Source: Verrucomicrobiota bacterium
GTDB taxonomy: Bacteria; Verrucomicrobiota; Verrucomicrobiia; Verrucomicrobiales; Verrucomicrobiaceae
Reading direction: 5' to 3'
NCBI GenBank assembly: GCA_026397715.1
Contig: JAPLUN010000409.1
Coordinates: 1-64,000 of the forward strand
DNA: 64,000 nucleotides
This document shows, one piece after another, positions 36,919-47,800 of the stretch. Position numbers and translations under genes: made by a program. Numbering within the stretch: the first letter of the stretch is position 1; every line of letters starts with the position of its first letter. Below the pieces are notes generated by a model. That model saw only the letters and a list, made by a program, of their open reading frames with translations, was not told where the DNA came from and made no database searches.

Positions 36919-37779
36919 TCAAGGTTGCGGTTTAGGCGCAGGAAGCCGTGCAGCGTCCGGCTCAAAGTCGAGCACGTCCTGATGGGTGCGCAGAGCCTTG
37001 CGAGCCTTGTCAAAGAAAGAGGAGAGATCCTCGGCGTTCATCTGCTGCTTGTCGTCGATGTAAGCATGCAGCTTTTGGATCTGCGCGTCTGCATCCAGAT
37101 TCACCGAACCCATAACCTTCTGGGCCTGCTTGTAGGTGCCGGAGAACTTGCTCTGCGCCTGCTCAAAGGCCTCCTTGGCACCTTCCTGGCGCAGATATTC
37201 CTTCTCGGCATCGCGAAAATCGCTGCTGAAGAGACGCTTGAAGAAGCCGCCCTTCGGTTTGGTGATTTGCTTGGAGGCTTGGGCGTCAAAATAGTTCGCC
37301 AGCTCCTGAAACTCCTGCATCGGCTTCTGATACTGTTTTTTCAGGTAGCCGAGTCCGGTGGTGATGATCGAAAGCTTTTCCACTTCCGCCTTCGAAAGCG
37401 CCTGTCCGGCCTTCACCTTGTCTTCCAGCAGGTCAATGTACTGCAGCGTGGTCTTGTTGCCCTCAAAAATGTTTTCAAACTCCTTGGCCGCGATGGCCAG
37501 GCGCTTGCGCTCGCCCGTGCGCAGTTCATCGATCTTTTTCTCGTGTTCATCATTGATCGCAGTGATCATTTTCTGATGCTGCGCCGCCTGGGTGTCGAGC
37601 GTACGCTGGAATTCAGCCGCCTTCGCACTCATCTCTTCGGCATGCGTGGTTTTAATCTGCTCAAGCTCTGCATGCACGGCCGCAAGATCCGCGTGCGACT
37701 GAAACAGGAACCAGCCGAGCACTCCGGAAGCGAGAAAGCTCAGCACCAGCAGAGCGGTAAGATTTTTGATGGCGGTCAT
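36919..37779 (-). CDS. Membrane-anchored coiled-coil protein, function unknown
   Basis: Start refined to MTAIKNLTALLVLSFLASGVLGWFLFQSHADL (single TM), then a long charged helical region. Confidence 0.75.
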   Translation of the reverse strand: MTAIKNLTALLVLSFLASGVLGWFLFQSHADLAAVHAELEQIKTTHAEEMSAKAAEFQRTLDTQAAQHQKMITAINDEHEKKIDELRTGERKRLAIAAKEFENIFEGNKTTLQYIDLLEDKVKAGQALSKAEVEKLSIITTGLGYLKKQYQKPMQEFQELANYFDAQASKQITKPKGGFFKRLFSSDFRDAEKEYLRQEGAKEAFEQAQSKFSGTYKQAQKVMGSVNLDADAQIQKLHAYIDDKQQMNAEDLSSFFDKARKALRTHQDVLDFEPDAARLPAPKPQP

Positions 37780-37930
37780 GGTAGGGAAGAGTTGATGAGA
37801 CTGCGAGGCACGCAAGTCTATTCATTGGGACGCTTTTGCGCTGCAATACACGGCTCATGCACGCCTTCCGCCGCTTCATCAAGTTGGAATCCTGTTAGGG
37901 CTGGCTGATTTTCTGCGTCTTGTATCTTCG

Positions 37931-39229
37931 ATGTCTTCCACCTCCCGCCCCACGATCGTCCGCCATCAAATCCTTGCCACGGCGACGATGGTGGCCTTCC
38001 TGATGTATCTGGACCGCATTTGCCTGGCACAGATCGTGGCCTCAGATTCGTTTCAAAAAAGTGTCGCGTTGGAAGGCTGGCAGATTGACTGGGTGAAGGG
38101 CGCGTTCTTCTGGGCTTATGCCCTGGCTCAAGTCCCCGCCGGTTGGCTGAGCGATCGCTTCGGCACGCGCGTTCTGATCACCATCTACATTGCCACGTGG
38201 TCCGTCTTCACTGCCGCCTCCAGCTTTTCACTGGGCTTCACCACGCTGCTGATCGCCCGGCTCTGCTGCGGCCTTGCCGAAGCGGGCTACTATCCCGCCA
38301 GCAGCGGCCTGCTCACCCGCTGGGCTCACATTGAATCACGCGGATTTGCCAGCAGCATGATTTCATGGGGCGGACGTGTGGGCGGCGCTGTGGCACCGGC
38401 CCTCACCGCCTTTGTCATTTTACGATCTGGCGACTGGCGCTGGGCGGGGTGGCTCTATGGGTTGGTCGGCGTGATCGTCGCCATCTGCTACTGGCGCGTG
38501 TTTCGTGAGCACCCACGTCAGCATCCACAATGCAACGCAGCGGAGATCGACCTGCTGGCCGAAGGACGGGGTGACTTCCAGCCCATCAAAGATCCCCCAC
38601 GGCGTTTCCCCCTCAAGGCCGCCTGCAAGAGCCTCAACCTATGGATGGCGAATGCCGTGCAGTTCTTCACCAACATCGGCTGGGCATTTCTCATCCTTTC
38701 CCTGCCCGATTATCTCAAAAAGGTGATGCATCTGGAGGAAGATCTGGCCGGCTACATCACCACCGGCGCGCTTTCCATTGGCATCGTGGCACTCCCTCTT
38801 GGCGGTTTCATCACCGACTACATCACACGCCATCATGGCAAACGCATGGGCCGCATGCTCCCCATGTCCGTGACCAAGTTCGCCGCAGCCGGCTGTTACG
38901 TGCTGGCTTTGTGGACTGACTCGCCTTGGGGCATGGCCGCAGCCTTTGGCCTTGCCGCCTTTTTTGGCGATATCGGTCTGCCTGCCATGTGGACTACCAT
39001 GCAGGACATCAGCGGCAAAAATCAGGCGCAGCTCTTTGGCTGGTCCAACATGTGGGGAAACTTCGGCGCCGCCATCATGCCCATGCTCTTCACCCTGGTG
39101 CTCAAGTCTTATGACACCAATCACGACTTCCACGAAGGCGTGTGGATGTGTGCCACGGCCTTCGTGCTCGCCGGTTTGTTTGCCCTGTTCGTGAACGCAG
39201 AAAAGCCCGTGATTCAGGAGGGCGCATAA
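37931..39229 (+). CDS. MFS transporter (ACS / hexuronate-type)
   Basis: 432 aa, many hydrophobic helices; MYLDRICLAQI, QVPAGWLSDRFGTRVLI, GGFITDYITRHHGKRMGR motifs. Confidence 0.88.
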   Translation: MSSTSRPTIVRHQILATATMVAFLMYLDRICLAQIVASDSFQKSVALEGWQIDWVKGAFFWAYALAQVPAGWLSDRFGTRVLITIYIATWSVFTAASSFSLGFTTLLIARLCCGLAEAGYYPASSGLLTRWAHIESRGFASSMISWGGRVGGAVAPALTAFVILRSGDWRWAGWLYGLVGVIVAICYWRVFREHPRQHPQCNAAEIDLLAEGRGDFQPIKDPPRRFPLKAACKSLNLWMANAVQFFTNIGWAFLILSLPDYLKKVMHLEEDLAGYITTGALSIGIVALPLGGFITDYITRHHGKRMGRMLPMSVTKFAAAGCYVLALWTDSPWGMAAAFGLAAFFGDIGLPAMWTTMQDISGKNQAQLFGWSNMWGNFGAAIMPMLFTLVLKSYDTNHDFHEGVWMCATAFVLAGLFALFVNAEKPVIQEGA

Positions 39230-39276
39230 CGCTCTCACCGGATCACGGGCGTGAAATCTAAAATCAGGGTCAGGTG

Positions 39277-39741
39277 TTACCAGCCGCCGCCGTCGCCGCC
39301 GTCGCCACGGTTGCCACGGTCGAAACCGCCGCCACCGCGCTTGCCGCCGCCACCGCCGCCACCACCACCGTAGCCGCCACGGCCACCGCCGCCGCCACCA
39401 CCACCGTAGCCGCCACGGCCACCGCCGCCGCCGCCACCACCGCCGCCGTAGCCACCGCGTCCGCCACCACCGCCGCCGCCTGCCGGACGTTCTTCACGTG
39501 GGCGGGCTTCATTGATGGCAAGCTTGCGGCCCATGAATTCCTGGCCGTTTTGCGCGTTGATCGAAGCATTCATGGCTTCTGCGGAGTCCATGGTCACGAA
39601 GGCAAAGCCACGCGGACGACCGCTTTCGCGATCCATCGGGAGGAACACTTCGGTGACACCACCGTATTGTGAAAACAGCTCACGAATGTCTTGTTCTTGA
39701 GCGGCGAAGGGCAGATTGCCCACGTACATCTTGGTATTCAT
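39277..39741 (-). CDS. RRM-type RNA-binding protein with C-terminal RGG/GYGG tail
   Basis: Start refined to [30 protein letters not shown]2 MYVGNL, RNP1 RGFAFVTM; tail [21 protein letters not shown]... Confidence 0.93.
   Translation of the reverse strand: MNTKMYVGNLPFAAQEQDIRELFSQYGGVTEVFLPMDRESGRPRGFAFVTMDSAEAMNASINAQNGQEFMGRKLAINEARPREERPAGGGGGGGRGGYGGGGGGGGGGRGGYGGGGGGGGRGGYGGGGGGGGGKRGGGGFDRGNRGDGGDGGGW
39361..39432. repeat. Two perfect 36-bp tandem copies in the RGG tail
   Basis: ACCACCACCGTAGCCGCCACGGCCACCGCCGCCGCC at 39361-39396 repeated at 39397-39432, followed by a degenerate third copy. Confidence 0.88.
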
Positions 39742-39914
39742 ATCTTTATCGTTGTTGGGTGCCGTCCTCTGCCTCGTGTCAGAACCAGCCCCGATCATCG
39801 GTATATGAACACCAACGGATTCGAAATCACCTGATGAACGACTGAGCCTGACCCTTAACAGGTGACTTACGGCGTTTTATCGCCGGAAATAGGCCAAAGG
39901 CAAACGAAACTTTT

Positions 39915-41342
39915 CTACGGTTTCATGCCCGCCGCCACCGCCGCCAGTTGGGCCACCGCAGCCCCCATCTTCACCCGCTGGCCGTCGCTGCATTTGCCGA
40001 CGATGCTGCCTGCCATGACCCGTACTGCGGATTTTAAGCGCCCATCGTCGGGATAAAGACCCGCCAAAGTCTGCAATTCAGGCAGGGCCTCCACGGTCAT
40101 GCCCATGGCCTCAAACTCATCCAACAAGGCTTTGACAGCCGGTTTCGTGACCGCATCCACTTCCATCCGCTCCTCCTTGCGCTCTGGCGGTAACGCCAAA
40201 CTCAGATCCCCCAGCCCGCGCAGAATAATTTGATGGTAAACAGTTCGCGCATTGTGCGCGTCCATCAAGCGGCCGTTCGGAGCCTGGCCAGGAGACACAC
40301 CCACGCGAAATTTCTTCACCGCCCCCGTGAGATACTTCATATCGCCCGTGGCTCGATAGGCTTGTGCCAGCAGAGAGATGGAGAAAGCGTTGTAATTGAA
40401 GTTCGCGCAGCACTTCTGCGTCAGTGCCCAGTCAGCTGCGCGCAATCCGGCCTGCTTCCACGTCTCATTGCCATGCAGCAGTCCGGCCTGGAGCAGCGCA
40501 GCGCCACAAACACCGGTGTCGAATTGCGACCCGCCATCCGGGTCGGCGGTGATCAACCATCCGTCTTTGACCTCGACCGCTCCCGCGTCCAGCTGCCGCG
40601 TGATCATGTCACCAAAGCGGATGTTTTTGCCGCGCAGATCGGGAAAAGGAAACAATCCATTGGGCTGCTGCAAGGTCAGCAGGATCGTTGCAAGACCACT
40701 CGTCAGCCGGTCGAGATCCTTCAGCACTTCGGGCTGATGCTTTTCGACACAAGGCCGGACAATCGTCATCCCATTCAAAATGTCGGCATAGATCCGCAGC
40801 ATCTGATCCGGCAGCGGTTTGCCTTCGCTGAGCTGGCGCACTCGCCGGCCTTCAGTCTTCAAAGCGTCGACGAAGAGCTTGGTCGCCGCGGCCTCGCTCA
40901 GCGTGCACGGTTCGGCTTTGACTCCGGCTCGGCGTCCATCCGGCACGCCGGCCTGATCACCAAGAACCTTCAGCATTTCCTGCGTCACCGCCCGGACCTG
41001 CGCGGCGTCATCGCTCTCCATCGCAGCGGCAAGTTGGGCTTTCAACTCGGGCTGCCTGGCCTTCATCTCCGCCGTCCCATGAAACAGCGGCTGGCCGGCC
41101 ATCGACCATCCGCCGGGATCGATGCCCACGGCGGATTCCACTTCACGCAGACGTGCCTCCACATCAGCGGGCGGTTCTCCTTTGAGGTCACGACCCAGCT
41201 TTTCGACCTGGGCGACGAGTGAGCGGTCATTGCGCTCACGTGCGATTTGCAAGGCCATGCGCAACCGCGCCTCGACTTCATCCGGTGTTGACGCAATAAC
41301 AGAAGCCACACCGAGGGCCAGCAGGATGCATAAGATGCGCAT
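39915..41342 (-). CDS. Secreted protein of unknown function, possible alpha/alpha-toroid-like region
   Basis: Signal peptide MRILCILLALGVASVIAS; LLTLQQPNGLFPFPD, DTGVCGAALLQAGLLHGNETWKQAGLRAADWAL patterns. Confidence 0.7.
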   Translation of the reverse strand: MRILCILLALGVASVIASTPDEVEARLRMALQIARERNDRSLVAQVEKLGRDLKGEPPADVEARLREVESAVGIDPGGWSMAGQPLFHGTAEMKARQPELKAQLAAAMESDDAAQVRAVTQEMLKVLGDQAGVPDGRRAGVKAEPCTLSEAAATKLFVDALKTEGRRVRQLSEGKPLPDQMLRIYADILNGMTIVRPCVEKHQPEVLKDLDRLTSGLATILLTLQQPNGLFPFPDLRGKNIRFGDMITRQLDAGAVEVKDGWLITADPDGGSQFDTGVCGAALLQAGLLHGNETWKQAGLRAADWALTQKCCANFNYNAFSISLLAQAYRATGDMKYLTGAVKKFRVGVSPGQAPNGRLMDAHNARTVYHQIILRGLGDLSLALPPERKEERMEVDAVTKPAVKALLDEFEAMGMTVEALPELQTLAGLYPDDGRLKSAVRVMAGSIVGKCSDGQRVKMGAAVAQLAAVAAGMKP

Positions 41343-41360
41343 GTGTAGGAGACGCTGACG

Positions 41361-42200
41361 TTACTTCTTCAGCTTGCCTTCCACATAGGTGAGGATGCGT
41401 CCGACCTTCTCTGCATCCTGGGCTTCCTTCGCAGCTTCAAAGGCTGTCTTGGCCTGCACCAGCTCGCGCAGCAATGGCAAGGAAATGATTTCCTGCCCCG
41501 CCGCCTGCACGCTTTCATAACGCCCCCGCAGAGTTTCCACATCGGTGCTGCCGGGCTCGAATTTGGCAAAATCCACTTTCTCCACCTCGGCCTCCAGCTC
41601 CTTGAAATGCGAGTCTTCCATCAGCTCATCCAGCTCCTTGTTGGCTTCGGCAAACTGACTGCTTTTGATCAGCTTCTCGATTTCTCCGCCACGATACTTC
41701 ATCGCTTCCGTCGGCGGTACACCCAGAGCCTCCACCGCAGCCCTGAGCTTGCCAGCTTTCTCCTTCACTTTCGCCTCCAGTCCGCTGCCAGCAGCCAGCT
41801 TCGGTGGCCCGAGTTTTTTCACCTGGGCCAGCTGCTCCGGTGTCAGGACATCACGCACACCGATCAGCGCCCGCAGCTGCAGTTGTTTGATCGCGGCTTC
41901 CGCATCCAAAAGCTTGGTCAGCTGCGCCGCCGCCACGTCAGCACTGGTGCTTGGGTCCTGCAGCAGATGATTGAGCACTTTCTTCTGTTCCTGCACCGCC
42001 TGCTCCAGCGGTTCAGCCTGGGAACGAGCCTCGCTGAGCTGAGAATTGAGTTTGGTCTGCTGCTCTTCCGTCAAGGCCAGCTGTTCACGCACCGAGGCGA
42101 TCAGGTCCGGATGCAGCAGCCCGCTTTTCAGCCAGTCTTCGACTTGAGCAGCAGGCAGACTGGCGACGGTGAGCAAAAGGCAGCAAAGGAGCTTTTTCAT
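41361..42200 (-). CDS. Spy/CpxP-like (LTxxQ-type) periplasmic protein
   Basis: Signal peptide MKKLLCCLLLTVASLPAA; LTEEQQTKLNSQLSEARSQ and LTPEQLAQVKKL motifs. Confidence 0.65.
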   Translation of the reverse strand: MKKLLCCLLLTVASLPAAQVEDWLKSGLLHPDLIASVREQLALTEEQQTKLNSQLSEARSQAEPLEQAVQEQKKVLNHLLQDPSTSADVAAAQLTKLLDAEAAIKQLQLRALIGVRDVLTPEQLAQVKKLGPPKLAAGSGLEAKVKEKAGKLRAAVEALGVPPTEAMKYRGGEIEKLIKSSQFAEANKELDELMEDSHFKELEAEVEKVDFAKFEPGSTDVETLRGRYESVQAAGQEIISLPLLRELVQAKTAFEAAKEAQDAEKVGRILTYVEGKLKK

Positions 42201-42544
42201 GGATTGTAGGGGTTGAGATGATCGGGCAAAAGAAAATCTGAAGGCGCTTCAAAGCTCATGAGTGATGGCTCCATGCTGGCAAACAACTCGCCTGGCTGAG
42301 ACTCAAGCAACGGCGGCAGCGCCTCACTCAGTCGCGGCTCATGCATAGGCGCGTGGGTGAAGAAGACCGCCACCACGATCACACTGGCTGCCACCAGCGC
42401 CGCCGGTATCCACCGCAGCGGGGTGGCAGGCCTCTGCCGGGGTCCGTCCAGCAGCTCCGGCCTCCAGGCAGGTGCATCCTCCCGGTCACGCCGGCGCGCG
42501 TGCGAAAAAATCTCGAGCAGGTCATCGTCAGACTGCGGTTTCAT
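42197..42544 (-). CDS. Small single-TM protein, candidate anti-sigma factor
   Basis: 115 aa, TM RWIPAALVAASVIVVAVFF; overlaps both the upstream ECF sigma ORF and the downstream Spy-like start (ATGA overlap). Confidence 0.6.
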   Translation of the reverse strand: MKPQSDDDLLEIFSHARRRDREDAPAWRPELLDGPRQRPATPLRWIPAALVAASVIVVAVFFTHAPMHEPRLSEALPPLLESQPGELFASMEPSLMSFEAPSDFLLPDHLNPYNP

Positions 42545-43058
42545 GCAGGTGTTCGGGTTGCAGCAGCGTGCGCAGGCGCGCTTTGCCGCGTTCGTAATGC
42601 TGGCGCACGGAACCGATGCTCACTCGCATCACCTCCGCCGCCTCGTTGAGCGTGAGATCCTGGTAAAACACCAGATGCAGCACCTCCGCCTGTCGTGCCG
42701 GCAGTTGCGCCAGGCAGCGCCGCAGCTCGGCCGTGCGTTCGTCCAGCTCCATCTTTCGTGCAGGCGACGGTTGCGGATCGTGGGCATCGCCCGTGAGTTG
42801 CAGCAGCAGCTTTCCCAGCAAGGATTCCCGGTAGCGCAGCCGTCGGAACTCCTCGTGCGCCGTGAAGCGGATCACTCCAAACCACCACGTCTTGAAGCTG
42901 GAGCGCCCGTCGTGCTGCGCTCGTTGCTGGGCTAGTTTGAGATACGCGTTTTGCAGCACATCCTCCGCGCGCCCATGCTCGCCGGCACAACAGTGCAGCG
43001 CCCAGCCAAAGGCGTCGGGATGCAGGGCTTCGAGCTGGTCGGCAATGGCGCGTTCCAT
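42528..43058 (-). CDS. ECF RNA polymerase sigma factor
   Basis: Region 2: GRAEDVLQNAYLKLAQQ...FKTWWFGVIRFTAHEEFRR; region 4: LPARQAEVLHLVFYQDLTLNEAAEVMRVSIGSVRQHYERGKARLR. Confidence 0.92.
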   Translation of the reverse strand: MERAIADQLEALHPDAFGWALHCCAGEHGRAEDVLQNAYLKLAQQRAQHDGRSSFKTWWFGVIRFTAHEEFRRLRYRESLLGKLLLQLTGDAHDPQPSPARKMELDERTAELRRCLAQLPARQAEVLHLVFYQDLTLNEAAEVMRVSIGSVRQHYERGKARLRTLLQPEHLHETAV

Positions 43059-43133
43059 TCATTTCCCGCTGAGTGACGCGGGGACGCCGCGTTGTATGAC
43101 ACCTTCCTCAAAAAAACCAGCCGCTTCCACGCC

Positions 43134-44180
43134 TCATTTGAGCAGCACCCCGAGACCCAGCACCAGAGTCAGCATCAGCATGCCACCCGCAGCATACCAC
43201 AGTTGCACGATTTGCTCGGGCGTCATCAGCCCCCGCTGGGGCAGCAGCGCCACGGCAAAAATCAGCCCCACCTGCAGCCAGCTCGCGAGAATGAACACCT
43301 TGGGAGTGTAGGGCTTGGGATGCGAATGAGCCGCCTCCTCCATCGTCATGATCGGCACCCCATCATCCGCAGAGAGAACCGACGGCGGCGGCAGAACCAG
43401 TGGACGCCCGGTGGTCGCCGGAGACTGCTCCGCCTTTTTCACCAGATTGATCCCTCCCTCCTCGCTTCCGCTCGGACTCCCCTGCCGTGCGATGATCTTG
43501 GGAGCATATTCGGCGTTCTTCGCCAAAATGGATGGCGCATGCGGCGCTGCAGCCACAGGCACCATCGGCTTCGCCACGGGATGCGTCATTGCCGCTGCCT
43601 CGCCAGAGCGAAGGAGCAGCACCCTGCCGCCAATGCTCAAACTCACCGGCAGCTCCAGCTCAGCCTCGTTTTCACCCGCACGTCCCACCCAGCCCACCAC
43701 AGCAGACTCATCCAGCACCTGCACCAGCAGCTTGGTTCCTGCCCCCCAAAGGGCCATCAGTACATCCGGACATCCCGCATCTGGAATGACCACCCCACAG
43801 GCAACACTCGCGCCCAGCAGCAGCGGCTTGTCCGTTGGCAGCACCAGCCGGGTTTCCCCCGCGCTCAAACCTTGCAAAATCAATTCGCGCCCAGCCTTGC
43901 TCTGGTCCGCTTTGAAAGGACGCTGCAGTTCCAGTTCTATCCCCGCCAGCGTGACCTTCCAGGGCAGCGGCTGCGCATAAGGTACGCTGCCATTGGCAGG
44001 ATGCACCACCAGGAACTGGCAGCCGTTCACAAACTGCGCCGTCAGCTCCACCTCCTGCGCAGCATCCCCCGTCAGTCGAATGCTGCAAGCCTCACCACGC
44101 CCGACACTGATCGTCTCCCCGTCCTGCACCAGCAGAAAGCGTCGGCGGCCGTTCAGTTCGTAAGCAACAGGGATCTTCAT
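43134..44180 (-). CDS. FHA-like N-terminal domain(s) with C-terminal transmembrane helices
   Basis: LNGRRRFLLVQDGETISVGRGEACSIRLTGDAAQEVELTAQFVNGCQFLVVHP; C-terminal hydrophobic helices VFILASWLQVGLIFAVALL and WYAAGGMLMLTLVLGLGVLL. Confidence 0.55.
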   Translation of the reverse strand: MKIPVAYELNGRRRFLLVQDGETISVGRGEACSIRLTGDAAQEVELTAQFVNGCQFLVVHPANGSVPYAQPLPWKVTLAGIELELQRPFKADQSKAGRELILQGLSAGETRLVLPTDKPLLLGASVACGVVIPDAGCPDVLMALWGAGTKLLVQVLDESAVVGWVGRAGENEAELELPVSLSIGGRVLLLRSGEAAAMTHPVAKPMVPVAAAPHAPSILAKNAEYAPKIIARQGSPSGSEEGGINLVKKAEQSPATTGRPLVLPPPSVLSADDGVPIMTMEEAAHSHPKPYTPKVFILASWLQVGLIFAVALLPQRGLMTPEQIVQLWYAAGGMLMLTLVLGLGVLLK

Positions 44181-44350
44181 GCACGGGTTGTTTACGCTGC
44201 AACAACGCGCAAGTCGAACAAACCCTCATCCCCTGCTCAGGCTATGGCTGCCGCCCAGCCCCCCTTGCCCCGCCACGTCAAAATGACGATTGCGATGTCG
44301 GAACGGTCCTTGCTAATATCATCCGACGATACGGCCCACGACTTTTCCCT

Positions 44351-44869
44351 ATGAGCACTTCATCTGCTTCCAGCTCCAGACCCTCAAAAGGCTGGCAGCC
44401 GCCAACTCTGGAAGAAATGCAGGCCATGCTTCCGCAGTATCAGTTTGTCTCACTGCTCGGACGCGGCGGCATGGGTGCCGTTTACAAGGCCGTCCAAGTT
44501 TCGCTGGACCGCCCTGTCGCCATCAAGGTGCTGCCCCTCGATTTGGTGGACGACGATGACGATGCGCAATTCGCCGCGCGCTTCAAAAATGAAGCACGCA
44601 CGATGGCTAAAATGAGCCATCCCAGCATTGTCAGCGTGTTCGACTTCGGCGAAACGCCGACCGGCCTGCTCTACATCGTCATGGAGTTCATCGACGGCAC
44701 GGATGTGTCCAGAATGATCGTTTCCCAGGGCAAACTGCCCGAGGATTACGCCCTCTCCATCACTGCCCATGTCTGCGACGCGCTCAACTACGCCCACCGC
44801 AACGGCATCATCCACCGCGACCGACCTCTACGCCATCGGCGTGATGCTTTACCAGATGCTCACCGGTGA
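44351..44869 (+). pseudogene. Ser/Thr protein kinase, N-lobe only (catalytic core missing)
   Basis: GRGGMGAVYKAVQ P-loop, VAIKVLP lysine, MEFIDG, NGIIHRD; after HRD the reading turns to RPLRHRRDALPDAHR*, which is out-of-frame DLYAIGVMLYQML sequence. Confidence 0.8.
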
Positions 44870-47800
44870 AGTCCCCCGAGGTCTCTGGACTCTTCCGGCA
44901 GCGAAACACGGCACCGATCCTCGCTTCGACGCGATTATCTCCAAGGCGATGCAGACGGATCGCGAGACACGCTATCAAACCGCCGCCGAGATCCGTCAGG
45001 AGCTTGATGTCATCCTCACCACGCCGCGCGCCTTGCTCATCCAGCAGCAGCAGGCCGCTGCCGAGGCTGCCGCACGTGCCACGCGGGCGCAAAAAAACGC
45101 TGCCAGCAATCCGCCAGAGCCCACGCCAGACGAATGCCAAAAGCGCATTCAAGAACAGCCTGCTCGCCAAGCACCAGCTCCAGATAGAAAATCCAGCCTC
45201 GGCCCCGTCATCGGCATCGCCGCCGCCCTCGTGATCATCGCGGGTCTGGTTTACACGCTCACACCACCTGCGAGAAAGTCCGCTCCTCAGACCGCGCCAC
45301 CAACGACGGCATCCATGCCAGAATCAGCGCCTGCTCCCACGCCTGTCCCGGGTGGTAGTGCAGGTTTCTCCAACTTCGCTCCCGCAGCCCAATGGCGAGA
45401 TGAGCTGGCAGGCTCAGATGACTGGGGTCCGGCCTGGCAGCGTGTGGGCGGCGAGATGCACGTCATCGAGTCCAAGAATGCCATGCACCTTTTTGCCGAC
45501 TTGCGCAGAGACTCTGCGCTGCGCGTCCGCTTCCGTTCCCAAAACACCGACGCCTGCCTGGACCTCATTCAACGCCTCAACAAAGTCGGCATCGGTCCGC
45601 GCTATATCATCACTGTCTGTACCAAAGAAAAAAATGACGGCACACTGGATCTTATCCCGCTCAAGAAGGACGGGGAGAGGCGCAAGCTGGCCCAGCTGAA
45701 AAGCCAGCCTTTGGTGAACACCGGCACCGAGCACACTGCTGAGCTCTACGCCATTGGGAACCGCCTCACCTTCTTCTTTGACGGACAACGGCTGGGCGAA
45801 GCCCGGGACAGCACTTTCCCAGAAGGTTTCCCGGGTCTTGGTGCCAGCCATGGCATCGAACTCATCCGTGTGGAGACGGCCGTCCTCGACCCTCAATCCT
45901 CAACCTCACCACCAGTCGAAGTGCTCTCTTTCGGCGGCCATCGTTATCAGTTTTCTCCTGAAAAACTTGGTTGGGAAGATGCCAAAGCCAAGGCCGCAGC
46001 CACAGGCGGTCATCTGGCAACGATCACCAGCAAAGAAGAAAACCAGTGGATCCTGGACACCTTCGTCGCCAAACTGCCTGAGAACCTCTCCCTCTGGCTC
46101 GGTGGCACCAATGACAACCCCACACGTCAGTGGACTTGGGTCACTGGCGAGCCCTTCACCTTCACCGCCTGGGGCAGTCAGGAACCTGGCGGGATGGCCA
46201 ATGAGTTTGCGCTCTGTTTCTCACGCATGAGCAAGGGCTGGGGAGACATCCGCAGCAACGGCCTCGGCCAGGCCGACCGTCGCGGCGGCTATCTGATCGA
46301 ATGGGATGATACCACCACGAATCCGGTGCCCGCCACCCCCGTCCCCGTCGCCAGCATATCGTCGATTTCGCCCTCTGGCTGGACGGACCTTCTCGCCAAT
46401 GTTGACGTGGCGCGTGATACGATCCTCGGAGAGTGGCAGAAGACATCGGCGGGACTCGCCATAGAAACAGGGCCAGCCCCCAGAGTTTGGCCCATTGAGT
46501 TCAAAGCGTCTGCCCCGGAGGAATATGATTTTGAAATCGACTTCACCTTGCCAAGCGGCGAACAGGATGTGTCGCAAATCCTGCCAGTGCCGGGCCACTG
46601 GTTCACCGCGCGCATGACTTCCCACGGCTGTTACCTCGGCCAGTTTCTGGATGGCAAGGCCGACCGCGATCCTGATCGCACGGAAGCCAGGAATTTGGAC
46701 TTCAAGATGGAAGCTGATCACCGATATCGCTCGCGGGTCGAGGTGCGGCGCGGCTCCGTGCGCTTGATGATTGATGACAAGGAAGTGGTGGCCTTTCGCG
46801 GTGACTTCAAACGCCTGACTCCGGATCCCAAGTTCGCCATGCGTGATGTCGCCCATCCCGGAGTCGCCAGCCATTGGTCAAAAATGATCGTCCACCAAGC
46901 GCTGCTGCGGCCTGCCCCTGCGACGGAGACAATGGCTGACCTTCTGGCCTCCCATCCTCAAATCGCCAAGCTCGAATCCGGCTTCAAGGCCCGCTATGAG
47001 TCCGATGCGCAGAAGCCTTTCCTCACCGCCCTGGCTGCGTTGAATCAAAGCTACGTGACCAACGGCATCACCCGCTCTCGTGCCGTCGCACAGGCCAAAG
47101 GCAGCCTCAGTGAAGTCACCGTCCTTGACGCAGAAAAAGCCGCCATCACAAAAGGCGAAGGCGTTCCCGCCGAAGATGCGGATACCACGCCCGCTGCGCT
47201 CAAAACTCTCCGCACCACCTACCGCACCACCCTCGCCAAAATCACCGCCGAGCGAGACACCAAAGCCTCAACACTCTACGACCTCTATTTGCAGGCCCTC
47301 GATCTTTACATCGCCGATCTCACCAAGACCGGCAAACTCGACGACGTCAGTCGCGTGAAGGCTCTGCGTGATAAGATCGCGCAACAAAAGCCGCAGACCA
47401 CCATCGCGAGCACAATGCCCGCAACGCCGCCGCCCTCTGCGCCTACGCCGCCTGCCGCCCCCCCTTCCACCAAAAGCGCCACCACCGGCAGCACTTGGCG
47501 CACCGCCGCAGAATATCTCGTCAACAATGGCGGTGTGTTTGTTGCCTCCACCGATGGCACCCCCACTCAGATCCTCACCGCCAAAGACATTCCCGCAGGT
47601 CGTTTCGAGATCGTCGAACTCTCGCTCGACCGCCTCAACTCCGTCCTGCCCCCGCTCAAAACCAAAGACCTCCTCCCACTCGTCGGTCTGCACGATCTGC
47701 GCCGCGTCATGGTTCGGCCCAATCAGCCTGGACTGGGTGACACCGCCTTCGCCTTCCTCGCCGGCAACAAAGAACTCAACTGGATCAACCTCGAGGGGGT

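Noticed and set aside
39274-39672. Ala/Thr-rich plus-strand ORF and CRISPR-like repetition
   Set aside because: Produced by the CCG/ACC microsatellite encoding the Gly-rich RRM tail; no spacer-repeat structure.
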